NCBI GenBank assembly: GCA_035759745.1
Contig: DASTUF010000077.1
Location: forward strand, 1 to 64,000
Source of the DNA: CAMLHP01 sp035759745
GTDB lineage: Bacteria > Gemmatimonadota > Gemmatimonadetes > Gemmatimonadales > GWC2-71-9
Length of the DNA stretch: 64,000 bases
Direction of reading: 5' to 3'
The stretch's first letter is position 1; each line of letters opens with the position of its first letter. Position numbers and translations under genes: made by a program. Below the pieces are notes generated by a model, which was not told the origin of the DNA, did not search any database, and saw only the letters and a program-made list of their open reading frames with translations. Positions 1-7,593 of this stretch are shown piece by piece.

Positions 1-1
1 G

Positions 2-244
2 AAGACCACCCTGCACCGCCGAGAGCGGCTCACGGCGGACGAGAGCGCCCGGCTGGAGCGGCTGGCGCGGATGACGGCGCTGGCGGAGCAGGTGTGGGAA
101 GATGAGGAGCGGGCGCGGGAGTTCCTGGTGAGCGCGCAGCCCCAGCTCGACGGCGAGCGGCCAGTGGACCTTGCCCGGAGCGATCTGGGCACCCGCGAAG
201 TGGAAGCCCTTCTTTACCGCATCGAGTACGCCCTGCCCGCCTGA
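2..244 (+). CDS. Xre/MbcA/ParS-type antitoxin, C-terminal part (5' end outside window)
   Basis: Eighty codons are visible; the start lies before the window. The frame ends in TGA at 242-244, which shares its A with the ATG of the RES toxin (ATGA overlap), so the two genes are translationally coupled. The C-terminus reads VDLARSDLGTREVEALL and then RIEYALPA, the signature of the toxin-binding domain DUF2384 found in antitoxins of RES toxins. In this family the C-terminal half blocks the toxin's NAD-binding pocket and an Xre-like N-terminal half represses the operon. Only the toxin-binding half is seen here, so DNA binding cannot be judged. Confidence 0.85.
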   Translation, partial: KTTLHRRERLTADESARLERLARMTALAEQVWEDEERAREFLVSAQPQLDGERPVDLARSDLGTREVEALLYRIEYALPA

Positions 245-696
245 TGCTGGTGGCCTACCGCGTCACCAAGACGCGCCATTCGCCTTACGACGGCGCCGGT
301 GCCCGGGTCCACGGCGCGCGGTGGAATCCGCCGGGGCATCCGGTCATCTACGCCGCCGACAGCTTCGCCGGCGCGATCCTCGAGATCCTGGCGCACGCCT
401 TCAGGCCCCGCACATTGCCGGGGGCGCACCATGCGGTGCGGATCGAGATTCCCGACGAGTTGATCGAGCGGATCGACGAAGCGAAGCACAAGGGCTGGGA
501 CGCCAAGGAGTCGGAAGTCGCGCGCGACATCGGCGCCTCGTGGCTCGAGCAGGCGAGCCACCCGGTGCTGGTGGTGCCGGCCCTGCCCTGCCGGCCGGTG
601 GGCCGGAACGTGTTGATCAATCCTTCACATCCCGACGCGAAGCGGATCACGGTGTCGGCGCCGTTTGCGGTGCCGTGGGATGAGCGGTTGTTCTAG
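244..696 (+). CDS. RES-domain toxin (NAD-consuming) of a RES-Xre toxin-antitoxin pair
   Basis: A 150-residue protein whose whole length is the RES domain. Visible family features are the early YR (residues 5-6), GARWNPPGHPVIYAAD (about 22-37) with the conserved Arg and Tyr, the Glu of AILEILAH, and the closing block NVLINPSHPDAKRI followed by a DERLF tail. RES toxins such as MbcT and ParT degrade NAD or use it to modify a target, arresting growth. The ATGA overlap with the upstream antitoxin is the normal arrangement. It ends tail to tail with the TonB receptor gene, the two stop codons overlapping within CTAG at 693-696. It appears intact. A fragment of a second RES toxin lies at 5147-5320. 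Confidence 0.92.
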   Translation: MLVAYRVTKTRHSPYDGAGARVHGARWNPPGHPVIYAADSFAGAILEILAHAFRPRTLPGAHHAVRIEIPDELIERIDEAKHKGWDAKESEVARDIGASWLEQASHPVLVVPALPCRPVGRNVLINPSHPDAKRITVSAPFAVPWDERLF

Positions 697-2915
697 AATC
701 GCACCGTCAGCATGACCGAAGGCACCGCCGGCACCTCGAACGCCCGCTCGTAGGTCACGAACGACACCGGCAGGCCCTGCGAATCAAACAGGTCGGTGGG
801 ATCCACCGGAATTCGCGGCGCAACCGGACCGAAGGTGACGTTGGTAATCGAGAATGCAAGCGACGCCTCGCTGTTCCACGGACCGCCAAAGGCGAACCGC
901 GCTCCGACGTCGAGGTGACCGGTGGAGCCGCCTCGCGCCGAACCTTCCGGGCCATACCGGTAGCGGGGTAGCACGATCCCTTCCCCTCCGGTGAGGACGG
1001 TTCCATCGGGCCATACCAGGCTTTCGACCGGCGTCACCGGCAGCCCGCTCGAGTAGGTGCCCAGCCCGAACACTTGCCAACGGTTCCCAAGCCACCGGTC
1101 CGCCATCACCCTGAACTGGTGCTTGCGGTCGAGCTGCCACGGAGTCCAGGACTCGGTCCACCGACGTTCGGACTTCGCCAGCACGTAGCTCGCGGCCCAG
1201 CCTGAAGCTCCACGACGGTCGCGTTTCGCCACGCGCAGCTCTAAGCCCCGCGTCCGCGAGTCGCCGAATCGCATCAACGATTCATCGCTCGTCTGGTCCC
1301 ACTCGGGAGTCACTTCACCCAGGCCCTCGCCCCGCGACAGGAAGACGCCGGCGTGCAGCTCCAGGCCGCCGGCGCGCGCATCCAGGGCCAGTGACGCGTG
1401 GTCGATGCGTGGAATCTGCACGGCATCGGTGCCGGCCTCCAGCCAGATGTCGTAGAAGCTGAGCGTAGGCTCCGGCATCGGATCGGTGACTTCGCGGAAC
1501 AGCCGCGCCGAGCGCGCGGCGGCCAGCGAGAGCGCGACGGATTCCGAAGGCCTGATACTGATGCTGGCGCGTGGCTGCCACGCCCGTATCGCGCCGGCAG
1601 CATCCAGCCGCACCCCTGCCGAAAGCTCCACCTCGGGTGTCTCAAGTTGGACCTCGGCGTAGGGCCCTATCTCGGTGAACCGGGCCTCGGTGTCGATCAG
1701 TGGCGTTCCGTCGCCGGTATTGCTGAGCCGGGTCTCAAACGCGCGGCGAGTCACCGACACCCCGCCGAGGAGCCTGACGGGCCCGTGGCTGGCGCGGCCC
1801 TCAAGGCTGACACCGGCATGGCTGAGCTCATTCGAAAGATCGATTTTCCGGCCGCGGCCCTCGACCCCGGTGCCGGCCAGCCGGAACTGGTTGACCGAAG
1901 CGCTGATATCGAGTGCCGACGTGGAGTTGTCCAGCAGCCGAAGCCTGGTGCCGAGCAGGTAGTTGCTCCAGTTCATGCCGGAGCTACGGTCGGTGTCGCC
2001 GTAGTCATCGCTGGTAGCGAACGCGGTGAAGTCCCAGGCACGCCCTGCGACAGGCAGGCGAACGCGCCCGTAGGCATCAACGAAGTCGTAGGGCACGCCG
2101 TCGCCCACCAGCTCGGTGACGCCGCCGAGGAGTCCAAGACGCGCGGCAACAACCACGTCCGGCGCGGAGCGCGCTACCGCCCCGCTCAGCGTGGCGATCC
2201 CCAGCGCGGCGTCGGTCTCTACCTCCCGTCCCGACGCCGAGGCTCGACCGTCGAGGTCGATGACTGCACCAAGGGCGCCTCCATCGGACGCACTGGTGAC
2301 GTGGGGTGAGACAGTGAGCCCCGCCAGGGCACTGACCGGCAGCGTCGAGAAGACCCGGCCTATGTGATACGGGTTGACCAGCTCGAAGCCGTTGAGGCGC
2401 ACTGTGCCATCGGCCGCGTCGTATCCACGGACCGATGGGCGGGAGGAGAGCAGCGATGAGAAGCTCACCGACGGGACCGCAGCCAAAGCGCGCAGCGGAT
2501 CGGCCTCGATGGCGCTCGGTACGCGCTGCAGTGCGGCTGCTGGCAGGACCCAGCCGCCGATGGCGGCGGGCGCCAGATCCAGATCGGCACTCGTGACGGC
2601 CAGGTCGCGCACCACGATGCTGGGGCGCTCGAGGTTCACGCGGAGGTTCCTGATGCCGGCGGCCACCGTCAGGGTCTCCGGGCGAAAGCCGATCGCGGCG
2701 ATCGTCAGCGATGCCGGACGCGGCACCGCCCTCAGGCGCGCGACACCGAGCTGATCGGTGTGAGCAGGTCGCGCGAGCCCAGCCGCCCGCACGGCGGCGT
2801 AGGGCACCGGCGCGTCGTTCAGCGCCTCCCGGACCTCCAGGCGCAGCGGTTCCTGCGCACCCAGCACCGAGGGAGCCAGGGACAGCGCCAGCATCAGGGT
2901 GGCAGCGCGGCTCAT
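693..2915 (-). CDS. TonB-dependent outer-membrane receptor with carboxypeptidase-like N-terminal domain
   Basis: A 740-residue precursor. ATG at 2915 is chosen because it begins a clear signal peptide (MSRAATLMLALSLAPSVLGA, cleavage before Q) and overlaps the upstream stop as ATGA; the longer open frame upstream only shadows the preceding gene. Residues about 23-95 resemble the carboxypeptidase regulatory-like domain common in Bacteroidota and Gemmatimonadota receptors. Residues about 110-220 look like the plug (SVRGYDAADGTVRLNGFEL). The remainder alternates in beta-barrel fashion and ends in VRF, an aromatic C-terminal residue as expected for outer-membrane insertion. The substrate cannot be deduced. 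It is translated with the lipoprotein gene upstream, which may be its surface or periplasmic partner. Confidence 0.9.
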   Translation of the reverse strand: MSRAATLMLALSLAPSVLGAQEPLRLEVREALNDAPVPYAAVRAAGLARPAHTDQLGVARLRAVPRPASLTIAAIGFRPETLTVAAGIRNLRVNLERPSIVVRDLAVTSADLDLAPAAIGGWVLPAAALQRVPSAIEADPLRALAAVPSVSFSSLLSSRPSVRGYDAADGTVRLNGFELVNPYHIGRVFSTLPVSALAGLTVSPHVTSASDGGALGAVIDLDGRASASGREVETDAALGIATLSGAVARSAPDVVVAARLGLLGGVTELVGDGVPYDFVDAYGRVRLPVAGRAWDFTAFATSDDYGDTDRSSGMNWSNYLLGTRLRLLDNSTSALDISASVNQFRLAGTGVEGRGRKIDLSNELSHAGVSLEGRASHGPVRLLGGVSVTRRAFETRLSNTGDGTPLIDTEARFTEIGPYAEVQLETPEVELSAGVRLDAAGAIRAWQPRASISIRPSESVALSLAAARSARLFREVTDPMPEPTLSFYDIWLEAGTDAVQIPRIDHASLALDARAGGLELHAGVFLSRGEGLGEVTPEWDQTSDESLMRFGDSRTRGLELRVAKRDRRGASGWAASYVLAKSERRWTESWTPWQLDRKHQFRVMADRWLGNRWQVFGLGTYSSGLPVTPVESLVWPDGTVLTGGEGIVLPRYRYGPEGSARGGSTGHLDVGARFAFGGPWNSEASLAFSITNVTFGPVAPRIPVDPTDLFDSQGLPVSFVTYERAFEVPAVPSVMLTVRF

Positions 2916-3664
2916 TCGATGACCAGCGGGCGCAGGACGACCGCCGCCGAACCAAACCCTCCGAAGGCACCTTCGATGTTGGACTGTGGTACCCGGCTCA
3001 CCAGCCAGCCGGCGGCCGCCTGGTCGAGCGCCAGCACGCGAAGATGGTGTGGTGGTGAACCCGTGTTCTCCAGGGAAACGAGGCGCAGCGTATCGGCAGG
3101 GTCGGTCAAGGAACCGCGCGGGAACACTCCGTCCGGGGAAATGACCTGCGGCATGAACGCCGAACCGCCATCGACCTCGAAGCGGTACGGTATCCCCCAT
3201 GCGAACCCCGCTTCCCTATCAACCCGGATGGTGTCGGCCGATGGCTCCGGCATCGCGAAGCCAGACGGGACCCGGGTCTCCGCAGCGACCGGGTTACCCG
3301 TGATGGTCCCCTCCAACCAGTACTGTTGACCCGGAATTGCGTCCAGCTGGACCACAAAGCGGCCGGGTTGGTTACCCGGTATGAGAGGATACCTATTACC
3401 TGCGGCGTCGCGGATCGTGAGGCTCACCTCGGATGCAGGAATCGGCGTCGGCGCAGGCGGAATCTGTCCCGCCAGCGACGTGGACCAGGTGATCACCGCC
3501 TCGTGCTCGGCCTGGCCCTCGATGAGGACCATGCTTACGACGGGCGGCGGAATGGCGGGGGCGGTGGGGTCTCGCATGCACGCCAGCGCGAGCCAGGCGG
3601 CCAAGAGCGCCGCCTGGCCCGGCAACGAGTACCAGCGCCTAGCGACTACTTGGAGGTGTGCCAA
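2912..3664 (-). CDS. secreted lipoprotein, DUF4249-like, partner of the TonB receptor
   Basis: 250 residues with a TTG start at 3664; no ATG fits in front of the signal peptide. A hydrophobic stretch (ALLAAWLALAC) ends in a lipobox Cys near residue 29, so an outer-membrane or inner-membrane lipoprotein is expected. The body has short beta-rich segments with the pattern of DUF4249-like proteins (an IEGQ start, a VSLTIRDAAGNRYPL strand, then GRFVVQL and QYWLEGTI), a family often encoded beside TonB receptors; this resemblance was judged by eye only. Its TGA overlaps the receptor ATG, which indicates co-expression. Ligand unknown. Confidence 0.75.
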   Translation of the reverse strand: MAHLQVVARRWYSLPGQAALLAAWLALACMRDPTAPAIPPPVVSMVLIEGQAEHEAVITWSTSLAGQIPPAPTPIPASEVSLTIRDAAGNRYPLIPGNQPGRFVVQLDAIPGQQYWLEGTITGNPVAAETRVPSGFAMPEPSADTIRVDREAGFAWGIPYRFEVDGGSAFMPQVISPDGVFPRGSLTDPADTLRLVSLENTGSPPHHLRVLALDQAAAGWLVSRVPQSNIEGAFGGFGSAAVVLRPLVIE

Positions 3665-3686
3665 CGGCTGGCCGGCATAGAGCCCT

Positions 3687-4766
3687 TTACCATTCGAATG
3701 TCACAGACACTGCCTCAGGAGGCGGCGCGCAGAACGGACAGTTCGGAGAAACCCAGTTCAGGCCATCAGGATAGAGGTACAGATCGTACGACCGAACATG
3801 ATCTGACCCGGCGATCTGGGGCAAGTGCCACAAGTACCCTGCCGGAGGGGTCAGGAAATCAGTATAGGTGTCGTCCGGATTGGGCCACCCGTCCGTTTCC
3901 TTGAGTTGCACATCCACAAAGGCAACTTCCGGAGGCGCGTTTGTGTGCACCTGAAGTGTGCTGCAGGTTGAACCGACGGCAGCAGCAACGTTTACCGTTC
4001 CACTCACCGGAACTCCAGTGCACCGCCAAGTCGATTGGAAGGACGAAGTCGACGTGGTGGCGAGCAACTCAAACTCGTTGCCTTCCCCGCACCACCCGTT
4101 GTCGCAAGTGAAATAGGTGGTGATCGAGGTGGCCTGAAGCGTCACGTTGGAACCGCCACCACCTCCGCCACCGCCACCACCGCCACCGCAATCCGGGTTG
4201 ATGTCGGGGTTGCAGATCGCCTGCGTCCCAACGGTACCTTGATCATGGGTGCGCTGCAGCTTGGCCTCCACTGGCCCAAGGAGCAGAACTGCGATGGGTG
4301 TGGGTTCCGTGCTCGATCGATCTATGACGAACGATTCTCCGCGGGGCAGGCACGCCCTAAGCTCACTCGTCTCGTCAACCAATGCTGCAACCGCGAGAGG
4401 GGCGTCTGGCGTCCAAGTTGCACGATGGGCGCTGAAAGGGATGTACACGTCGATGTCTGGGACATCACGAAGCTCACCCGCGTGGAACAAGCCGCGTCCC
4501 GCCGCAGATTGTAGGAATTCACGACCGACCAACTTCGACTCAGAGAATGTGGACGCTTGCAGTGCCTCGTAAAGCCTCCGTCGCTCGTGCGGTTGTGAAA
4601 GCTTCTGTGCCAAGACCTTGGCGAGCCTCTGAAGTGCGGTCGCCTGAGCAGGCGCAAAGCCGCGCTGGGAGGTAACGGCCGCCGCCCGCAGATCAAGGTC
4701 TGGCGGCGCGGGTTGCACAGGTTCGCTGCACCCAAGCACCGCCGCTCCGCAGATGATGATCGCCAA
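3687..4766 (-). CDS. hypothetical lipoprotein with polyglycine linker; probable 1-nt frameshift in the signal peptide
   Basis: The continuous frame begins with a TTG at 4766 and reads LAIIICGAAVLGC, a lipobox without the usual positive n-region. Thirteen bases upstream lies an ATG (4777-4779) with a strong GGGGAG Shine-Dalgarno (complement of 4783-4788); it reads MRQK but is out of frame by one base. Removing a single A after AAAAG would give MRQKLAIIICGAAVLGC, a textbook lipoprotein signal. The mature part has an N-terminal helical domain, a run of 12 Gly about two thirds along, and a C-terminal Cys-containing beta-rich domain (CDNGWCGEG, CPFCAPPP). No family was recognised. It heads the three-gene unit with the TonB receptor, 22 nt ahead of the next gene. 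Confidence 0.7.
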   Translation of the reverse strand: MAIIICGAAVLGCSEPVQPAPPDLDLRAAAVTSQRGFAPAQATALQRLAKVLAQKLSQPHERRRLYEALQASTFSESKLVGREFLQSAAGRGLFHAGELRDVPDIDVYIPFSAHRATWTPDAPLAVAALVDETSELRACLPRGESFVIDRSSTEPTPIAVLLLGPVEAKLQRTHDQGTVGTQAICNPDINPDCGGGGGGGGGGGGSNVTLQATSITTYFTCDNGWCGEGNEFELLATTSTSSFQSTWRCTGVPVSGTVNVAAAVGSTCSTLQVHTNAPPEVAFVDVQLKETDGWPNPDDTYTDFLTPPAGYLWHLPQIAGSDHVRSYDLYLYPDGLNWVSPNCPFCAPPPEAVSVTFEW

Positions 4767-4779
4767 TCTTTTGCCTCAT

Positions 4780-5094
4780 CGACTCCCCGCTTTCCGTTTT
4801 GCCAGTGGTTGACAGCCTGAAACCCGCCAGGATGCGCGGGACAGCAACCTGTGGCAGTTGAGTCAACGGTTATTCAACGCGCATTCAATGGAGCGGAGAG
4901 TTTGCTAGAGGCGTGGCTAGCTAAGTAGTTGCACATCTTCCACATAGTTCTTTGAGTGGTTGACTCGGCATTGCATACCTCGTTACGCGCGGCACGAAGC
5001 CATACCGCGTCGCCGCAGAGCCTCGGCTTCAGCCGAGGCCATGCCGGGCCGCGAGTTCACTCGCGACGACAACGCGAGCGGCGCGCAGCTGCCC
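4780..5094. other. intergenic region, comparatively AT-rich
   Basis: Upstream region of the minus-strand lipoprotein/TonB unit, less GC-rich than the rest of the window between 4860 and 4990. It should contain the promoter of that unit, but no convincing -35/-10 pair could be picked by eye. The right part holds the two hairpins described at 5020-5065. No coding sequence was seen on either strand. Confidence 0.5.
5020..5065. repeat. pair of REP-like hairpins with TTCA loops
   Basis: Two perfect inverted repeats lie 10 nt apart: GCCTCGGCT/AGCCGAGGC (5020-5028 with 5031-5039) and CGCGAGT/ACTCGCG (5050-5056 with 5059-5065). Both have the same centre, TTCA, when the innermost pair is opened. Paired GC-rich hairpins of this size between genes are the layout of REP/BIME elements mobilised by RAYT (TnpA-REP) transposases. 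No RAYT gene is in the window, and no second copy was noticed. Confidence 0.6.
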
Positions 5095-5144
5095 CCTACG
5101 CCGCCTCCTTCATCCGGTCCAGCATCCGGGTACTGGATCGCTTC
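5095..5144 (-). repeat. duplicate of the 3' end of comM
   Basis: This 50-nt stretch matches 6054-6102, the last codons and stop of comM, at about 45 positions. There is one substitution at the start, an 11-nt and a 17-nt identical block, a 5-versus-4-nt divergent patch, and a 16-nt identical block ending in GGATCGCTTC. The patch shifts the frame, so it encodes no ComM tail. The two copies are direct repeats 959 bp apart and bracket the toxin-antitoxin cluster, as when DNA integrates at a gene's 3' end. Confidence 0.8.
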
Positions 5145-5146
5145 CG

Positions 5147-5320
5147 TCAGGCACCGCCGAATAGCCGCACGTCCCAGGTGACCGGCCGGGGCGGATGCAG
5201 CTCTATCTGCCGAAAATCGGCATGCAGTGGGTTGAGCAGGATGTGCTGCTGTGACAGGCGGGCGTTGAATGCCGGAACGATGAGGGTCCGTATGGCGCGC
5301 CGATCTCGGAGCGCTGCGGC
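5147..5320 (-). pseudogene. RES toxin, C-terminal fragment
   Basis: On the minus strand this frame reads LIVPAFNARLSQQHILLNP, then LHADFRQIELHPPRPVTWD, then VRLFGGA and stop (TGA, complement of 5147-5149). That aligns with the end of the intact RES toxin at the left edge (NVLINPSHPDAKRI, then VPWDERLF). Only about 57 codons are open, directly behind the HigA-like stop codon, so the N-terminal two thirds and its antitoxin are missing. Its 3' end abuts the comM duplicate. It is best read as debris of an earlier toxin-antitoxin insertion at the same spot. Confidence 0.75.
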
Positions 5321-5641
5321 TCAGGTCAGCACGCGAAGTCCATGCTTCTGCACAACGGCCAGCAGCCGCAGTGCCGGCCCGCTTGGGCGCTTGGCACCGC
5401 TTTCCCACTTCTGCACCGTGCTCTCGCTGCTGTTCAGGTACCTTGCGAAGACCGGCTGGCTCACCTTCTCCCTGCGCCGGAGCTGCCTGATTTCGGCTGG
5501 CGACATCATGCCCGGAGTGGCAAGACATGTCTCGTCGAACGTGCGCATGGTCGTGGCGTCGATGGCGCCAATGCGACGGAGCGCCGCCGCGGACTCCCGA
5601 ATCGCTGCGAATGCGTCACTCTTGTACTTTCTCCGTGCCAT
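5321..5641 (-). CDS. HigA/NadS-like antitoxin with Xre helix-turn-helix
   Basis: 106 residues. The C-terminal half is an Xre-type helix-turn-helix (SPAEIRQLRRREKVSQPVFA, then YLNSSESTVQKWESGAKRPS), with the second helix in the typical QKWE position. The N-terminal half is the helical extension seen in HigA2/NadS antitoxins. The start at 5641 lies inside the toxin gene (26-nt overlap), giving the toxin-first order characteristic of HigBA-like systems. It should neutralise the RelE-type protein and, with it, bind the operator at 6011-6027. Confidence 0.88.
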   Translation of the reverse strand: MARRKYKSDAFAAIRESAAALRRIGAIDATTMRTFDETCLATPGMMSPAEIRQLRRREKVSQPVFARYLNSSESTVQKWESGAKRPSGPALRLLAVVQKHGLRVLT

Positions 5642-6017
5642 TGCAGATCTCCTTCCAGTCTCCGGCCCTGACGAGTCTGCTTACCTGGTCGTCAGTCAGG
5701 CGAGCGTAAACGTCGGCGAGGTCCCGGAAGGCCCGAAGCTCATCCTCCTCAATCCCTGAACGATTCTGCTTGTCGAACAGGTACTGGAACACCCAGTACC
5801 TGCTTCCCCGGCCCAGAATGATGGCTCGTTTTCGATTCTGATCGAGCCTCTTCTTCCAGACCCCGCCACCCAGATCTTCAGCCTTCGCATCCATGACATC
5901 TCGAGCGGCTCCGCAAAGCTGCTTGTCGGCAATAGACGCCTTGCGGGCTGCTCGGGCGAAGGGCTTGGCCTTGAAGACTCGCCGTCCGCGTGGAGCCTCG
6001 CTCTCAAAAGGTAGCAC
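5616..6017 (-). CDS. RelE/HigB-family toxin (PF06296-like)
   Basis: 133 residues. FKAKPFARAARKASIADKQL, the LGGGVWKKRL strand and GSRYWVFQYLFDKQNRSGI are the hallmarks of the RelE/Gp49-like toxin group that pairs with HigA/NadS antitoxins; such toxins are ribosome-dependent or free mRNA endonucleases. The start is GTG at 6017. The codon before it is TAA and no other usable start precedes VFKAKPF, so translation must begin there. The GTG lies inside the operator palindrome with no Shine-Dalgarno ahead of it, which suggests a leaderless or nearly leaderless mRNA. The gene looks intact. Confidence 0.85.
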   Translation of the reverse strand: MLPFESEAPRGRRVFKAKPFARAARKASIADKQLCGAARDVMDAKAEDLGGGVWKKRLDQNRKRAIILGRGSRYWVFQYLFDKQNRSGIEEDELRAFRDLADVYARLTDDQVSRLVRAGDWKEICNGTEKVQE

Positions 6018-6027
6018 TTAGTGCTAC
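6011..6027. promoter_or_regulatory. palindromic operator of the RelE/HigA-like pair
   Basis: GTAGCAC-TTA-GTGCTAC is a perfect 7-bp inverted repeat with a 3-nt centre covering the toxin start codon (complement of 6015-6017). Toxin-antitoxin operons are normally repressed by the antitoxin at such a palindrome over the promoter or start. The placement here implies that a bound repressor would cover the transcription start and initiation codon together. Confidence 0.75.
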
Positions 6028-6054
6028 GTACAGCAAGGGTCGTTTCATGGTCGC

Positions 6055-7593
6055 CTACGCCGCCGCCTTCATCCGGTCCAGCGTGCGGTACTGGATCGCT
6101 TCGGCCACGTCCGCGGCAGTGATCTCGGCCCGGGCGTCGAGGTCCGCGATAGTGCGCGAGATCTTGATGATCCGGTGGTATGCCCGCGCCGAGAATCCCA
6201 GCCGGTGCATGGCGGTGCGGAGAAGCCGCTCCGCGGCATCGGGCAGCTGGCAGAGCTGCCGAAGATCTCGCGCCACCATGTGGGCATTGGCGTGCACGCC
6301 GGGCCGGTCGCGGAAGCGTTCTCGCTGCACGTCCCTCGCCCGCTCTACCCGATCCCGGATGGCGGCGCTCGGTTCCTCCTGCCGTTCGGCCGTGAGTTCG
6401 CGATGGGCCACCGCCGGCACATGCAGGTGGATGTCGATCCGATCCAGCAGTGGGCCTGACACCCGCGACAGGTAACGCTCGATGCTCTGCTGGTCGCAGC
6501 GGCAGGGGTGCGCCGGATCGCCATGGTGGCCGCAGGGACAGGGGTTCATCGCCGCCGCCAGCATGAAGCGCGCGGGATAGGTCAGGCTCACCGCCGCACG
6601 CGAGAGCGTGACGGTGCCGTCTTCCATCGGCTGCCGCATCACTTCCAGCACGTTCTTGCGGAACTCGGGCAGCTCATCCAGGAAGAGCACGCCGCCATGG
6701 GCCAGGCTCACCTCGCCCGGCCGCGGGTTGGAGCCGCCGCCGATCAGTCCGGCATCGCTGATGGTGTGATGCGGCGCCCGGAAGGGGCGCACCGCGCAGA
6801 GCGACTGGCCGTGCCGAAGCGCGCCGGCGACACTGTGGATCTTGGTGGTCTCCAGCGCCTCTTCCAGTGTCATCGACGGCAGGATGGTGGGGAGCCGCCG
6901 CGCCAGCATGGTCTTGCCCGCACCAGGAGGGCCCACCAGCAGCAGGTTGTGCGACCCCGCCGCAGCGATCTCGAGTGCCCGCTTGGCCGACGCCTGCCCC
7001 TTCACGTCGGCGAAGTCGACCACATCCAGCGCGCGCTCCCGCATCAGCGCCTTCAGGTCCACCCGCATCGCGTTGAGGGTGTCGTCGCCGTGGAGCCACC
7101 GGCAAACATCCATCAGGCAGCTGCCGCCCCGGATTTCCAGTCCTTCCACCACTGACGCCTCGGCCAGGTTGGCTTCGGGCAGCACGATCCCTCGGCACCC
7201 CGCCGCCCGCGCCGCCAGCGCCATGGACAGTGCGCCCCGCACCGGGCGCAGGTCCCCCTCCAGCCCCACCTCGCCCAGCACCACCACCCCGTCCAGCCGG
7301 CCGCCGTCTACCTGACCGCTGGCCGCCAGGATGCCCAGCGCTATGGGGAGGTCGAGCGCCGAGCCGTCCTTACGGATGTCCGCGGGTGCGAGATTGACAG
7401 TGATCCGCCGGAGCGGGAACTCGAACCCGGCGTTGTGGAGCGCCGCGTTGACCCGCTCCCGGCCCTCCTTGACCGCGCCCTGCGGCAGTCCCACGGTAGC
7501 GAAGGTGGGCATGCCGAAGGCGATGTCGACCTCGACGTCCATGAGATAGGCGTCGACGCCGAGGAGTGCGGCGGACCGGATGCGGGCAAGCAT
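6055..7593 (-). CDS. comM: ComM/YifB family Mg-chelatase-like AAA+ ATPase
   Basis: 512 residues, the usual length. An N-terminal Lon-protease-like fold (residues about 1-170, with VNLAPADIRKDGSALDLPIA) is followed by the Mg-chelatase ATPase core: Walker A GPPGAGKTMLARRLP, Walker B GGVLFLDELPEF, and the sensor region MNPCPCGHHGDP. The C-terminal domain ends AEAIQYRTLDRMKAAA. ComM is a hexameric branch-migration helicase that helps integrate single-stranded DNA during natural transformation. It is transcribed leftward, and its 3' end is the insertion point of the adjacent toxin-antitoxin cluster. cinA (30866-32116), another gene historically linked to competence, is not adjacent. Confidence 0.95.
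   Translation of the reverse strand: MLARIRSAALLGVDAYLMDVEVDIAFGMPTFATVGLPQGAVKEGRERVNAALHNAGFEFPLRRITVNLAPADIRKDGSALDLPIALGILAASGQVDGGRLDGVVVLGEVGLEGDLRPVRGALSMALAARAAGCRGIVLPEANLAEASVVEGLEIRGGSCLMDVCRWLHGDDTLNAMRVDLKALMRERALDVVDFADVKGQASAKRALEIAAAGSHNLLLVGPPGAGKTMLARRLPTILPSMTLEEALETTKIHSVAGALRHGQSLCAVRPFRAPHHTISDAGLIGGGSNPRPGEVSLAHGGVLFLDELPEFRKNVLEVMRQPMEDGTVTLSRAAVSLTYPARFMLAAAMNPCPCGHHGDPAHPCRCDQQSIERYLSRVSGPLLDRIDIHLHVPAVAHRELTAERQEEPSAAIRDRVERARDVQRERFRDRPGVHANAHMVARDLRQLCQLPDAAERLLRTAMHRLGFSARAYHRIIKISRTIADLDARAEITAADVAEAIQYRTLDRMKAAA

Noticed and set aside
2916..3200. N-terminal extension of the TonB receptor up to 3200
   Set aside because: The extension is an out-of-frame reading of the upstream lipoprotein gene; the signal peptide begins at 2915 with an ATGA overlap.
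4155..4193. GCC/ACC-type microsatellite as an independent repeat element
   Set aside because: It is the coding sequence of a 12-Gly linker in the lipoprotein; the repeat is explained by the protein.
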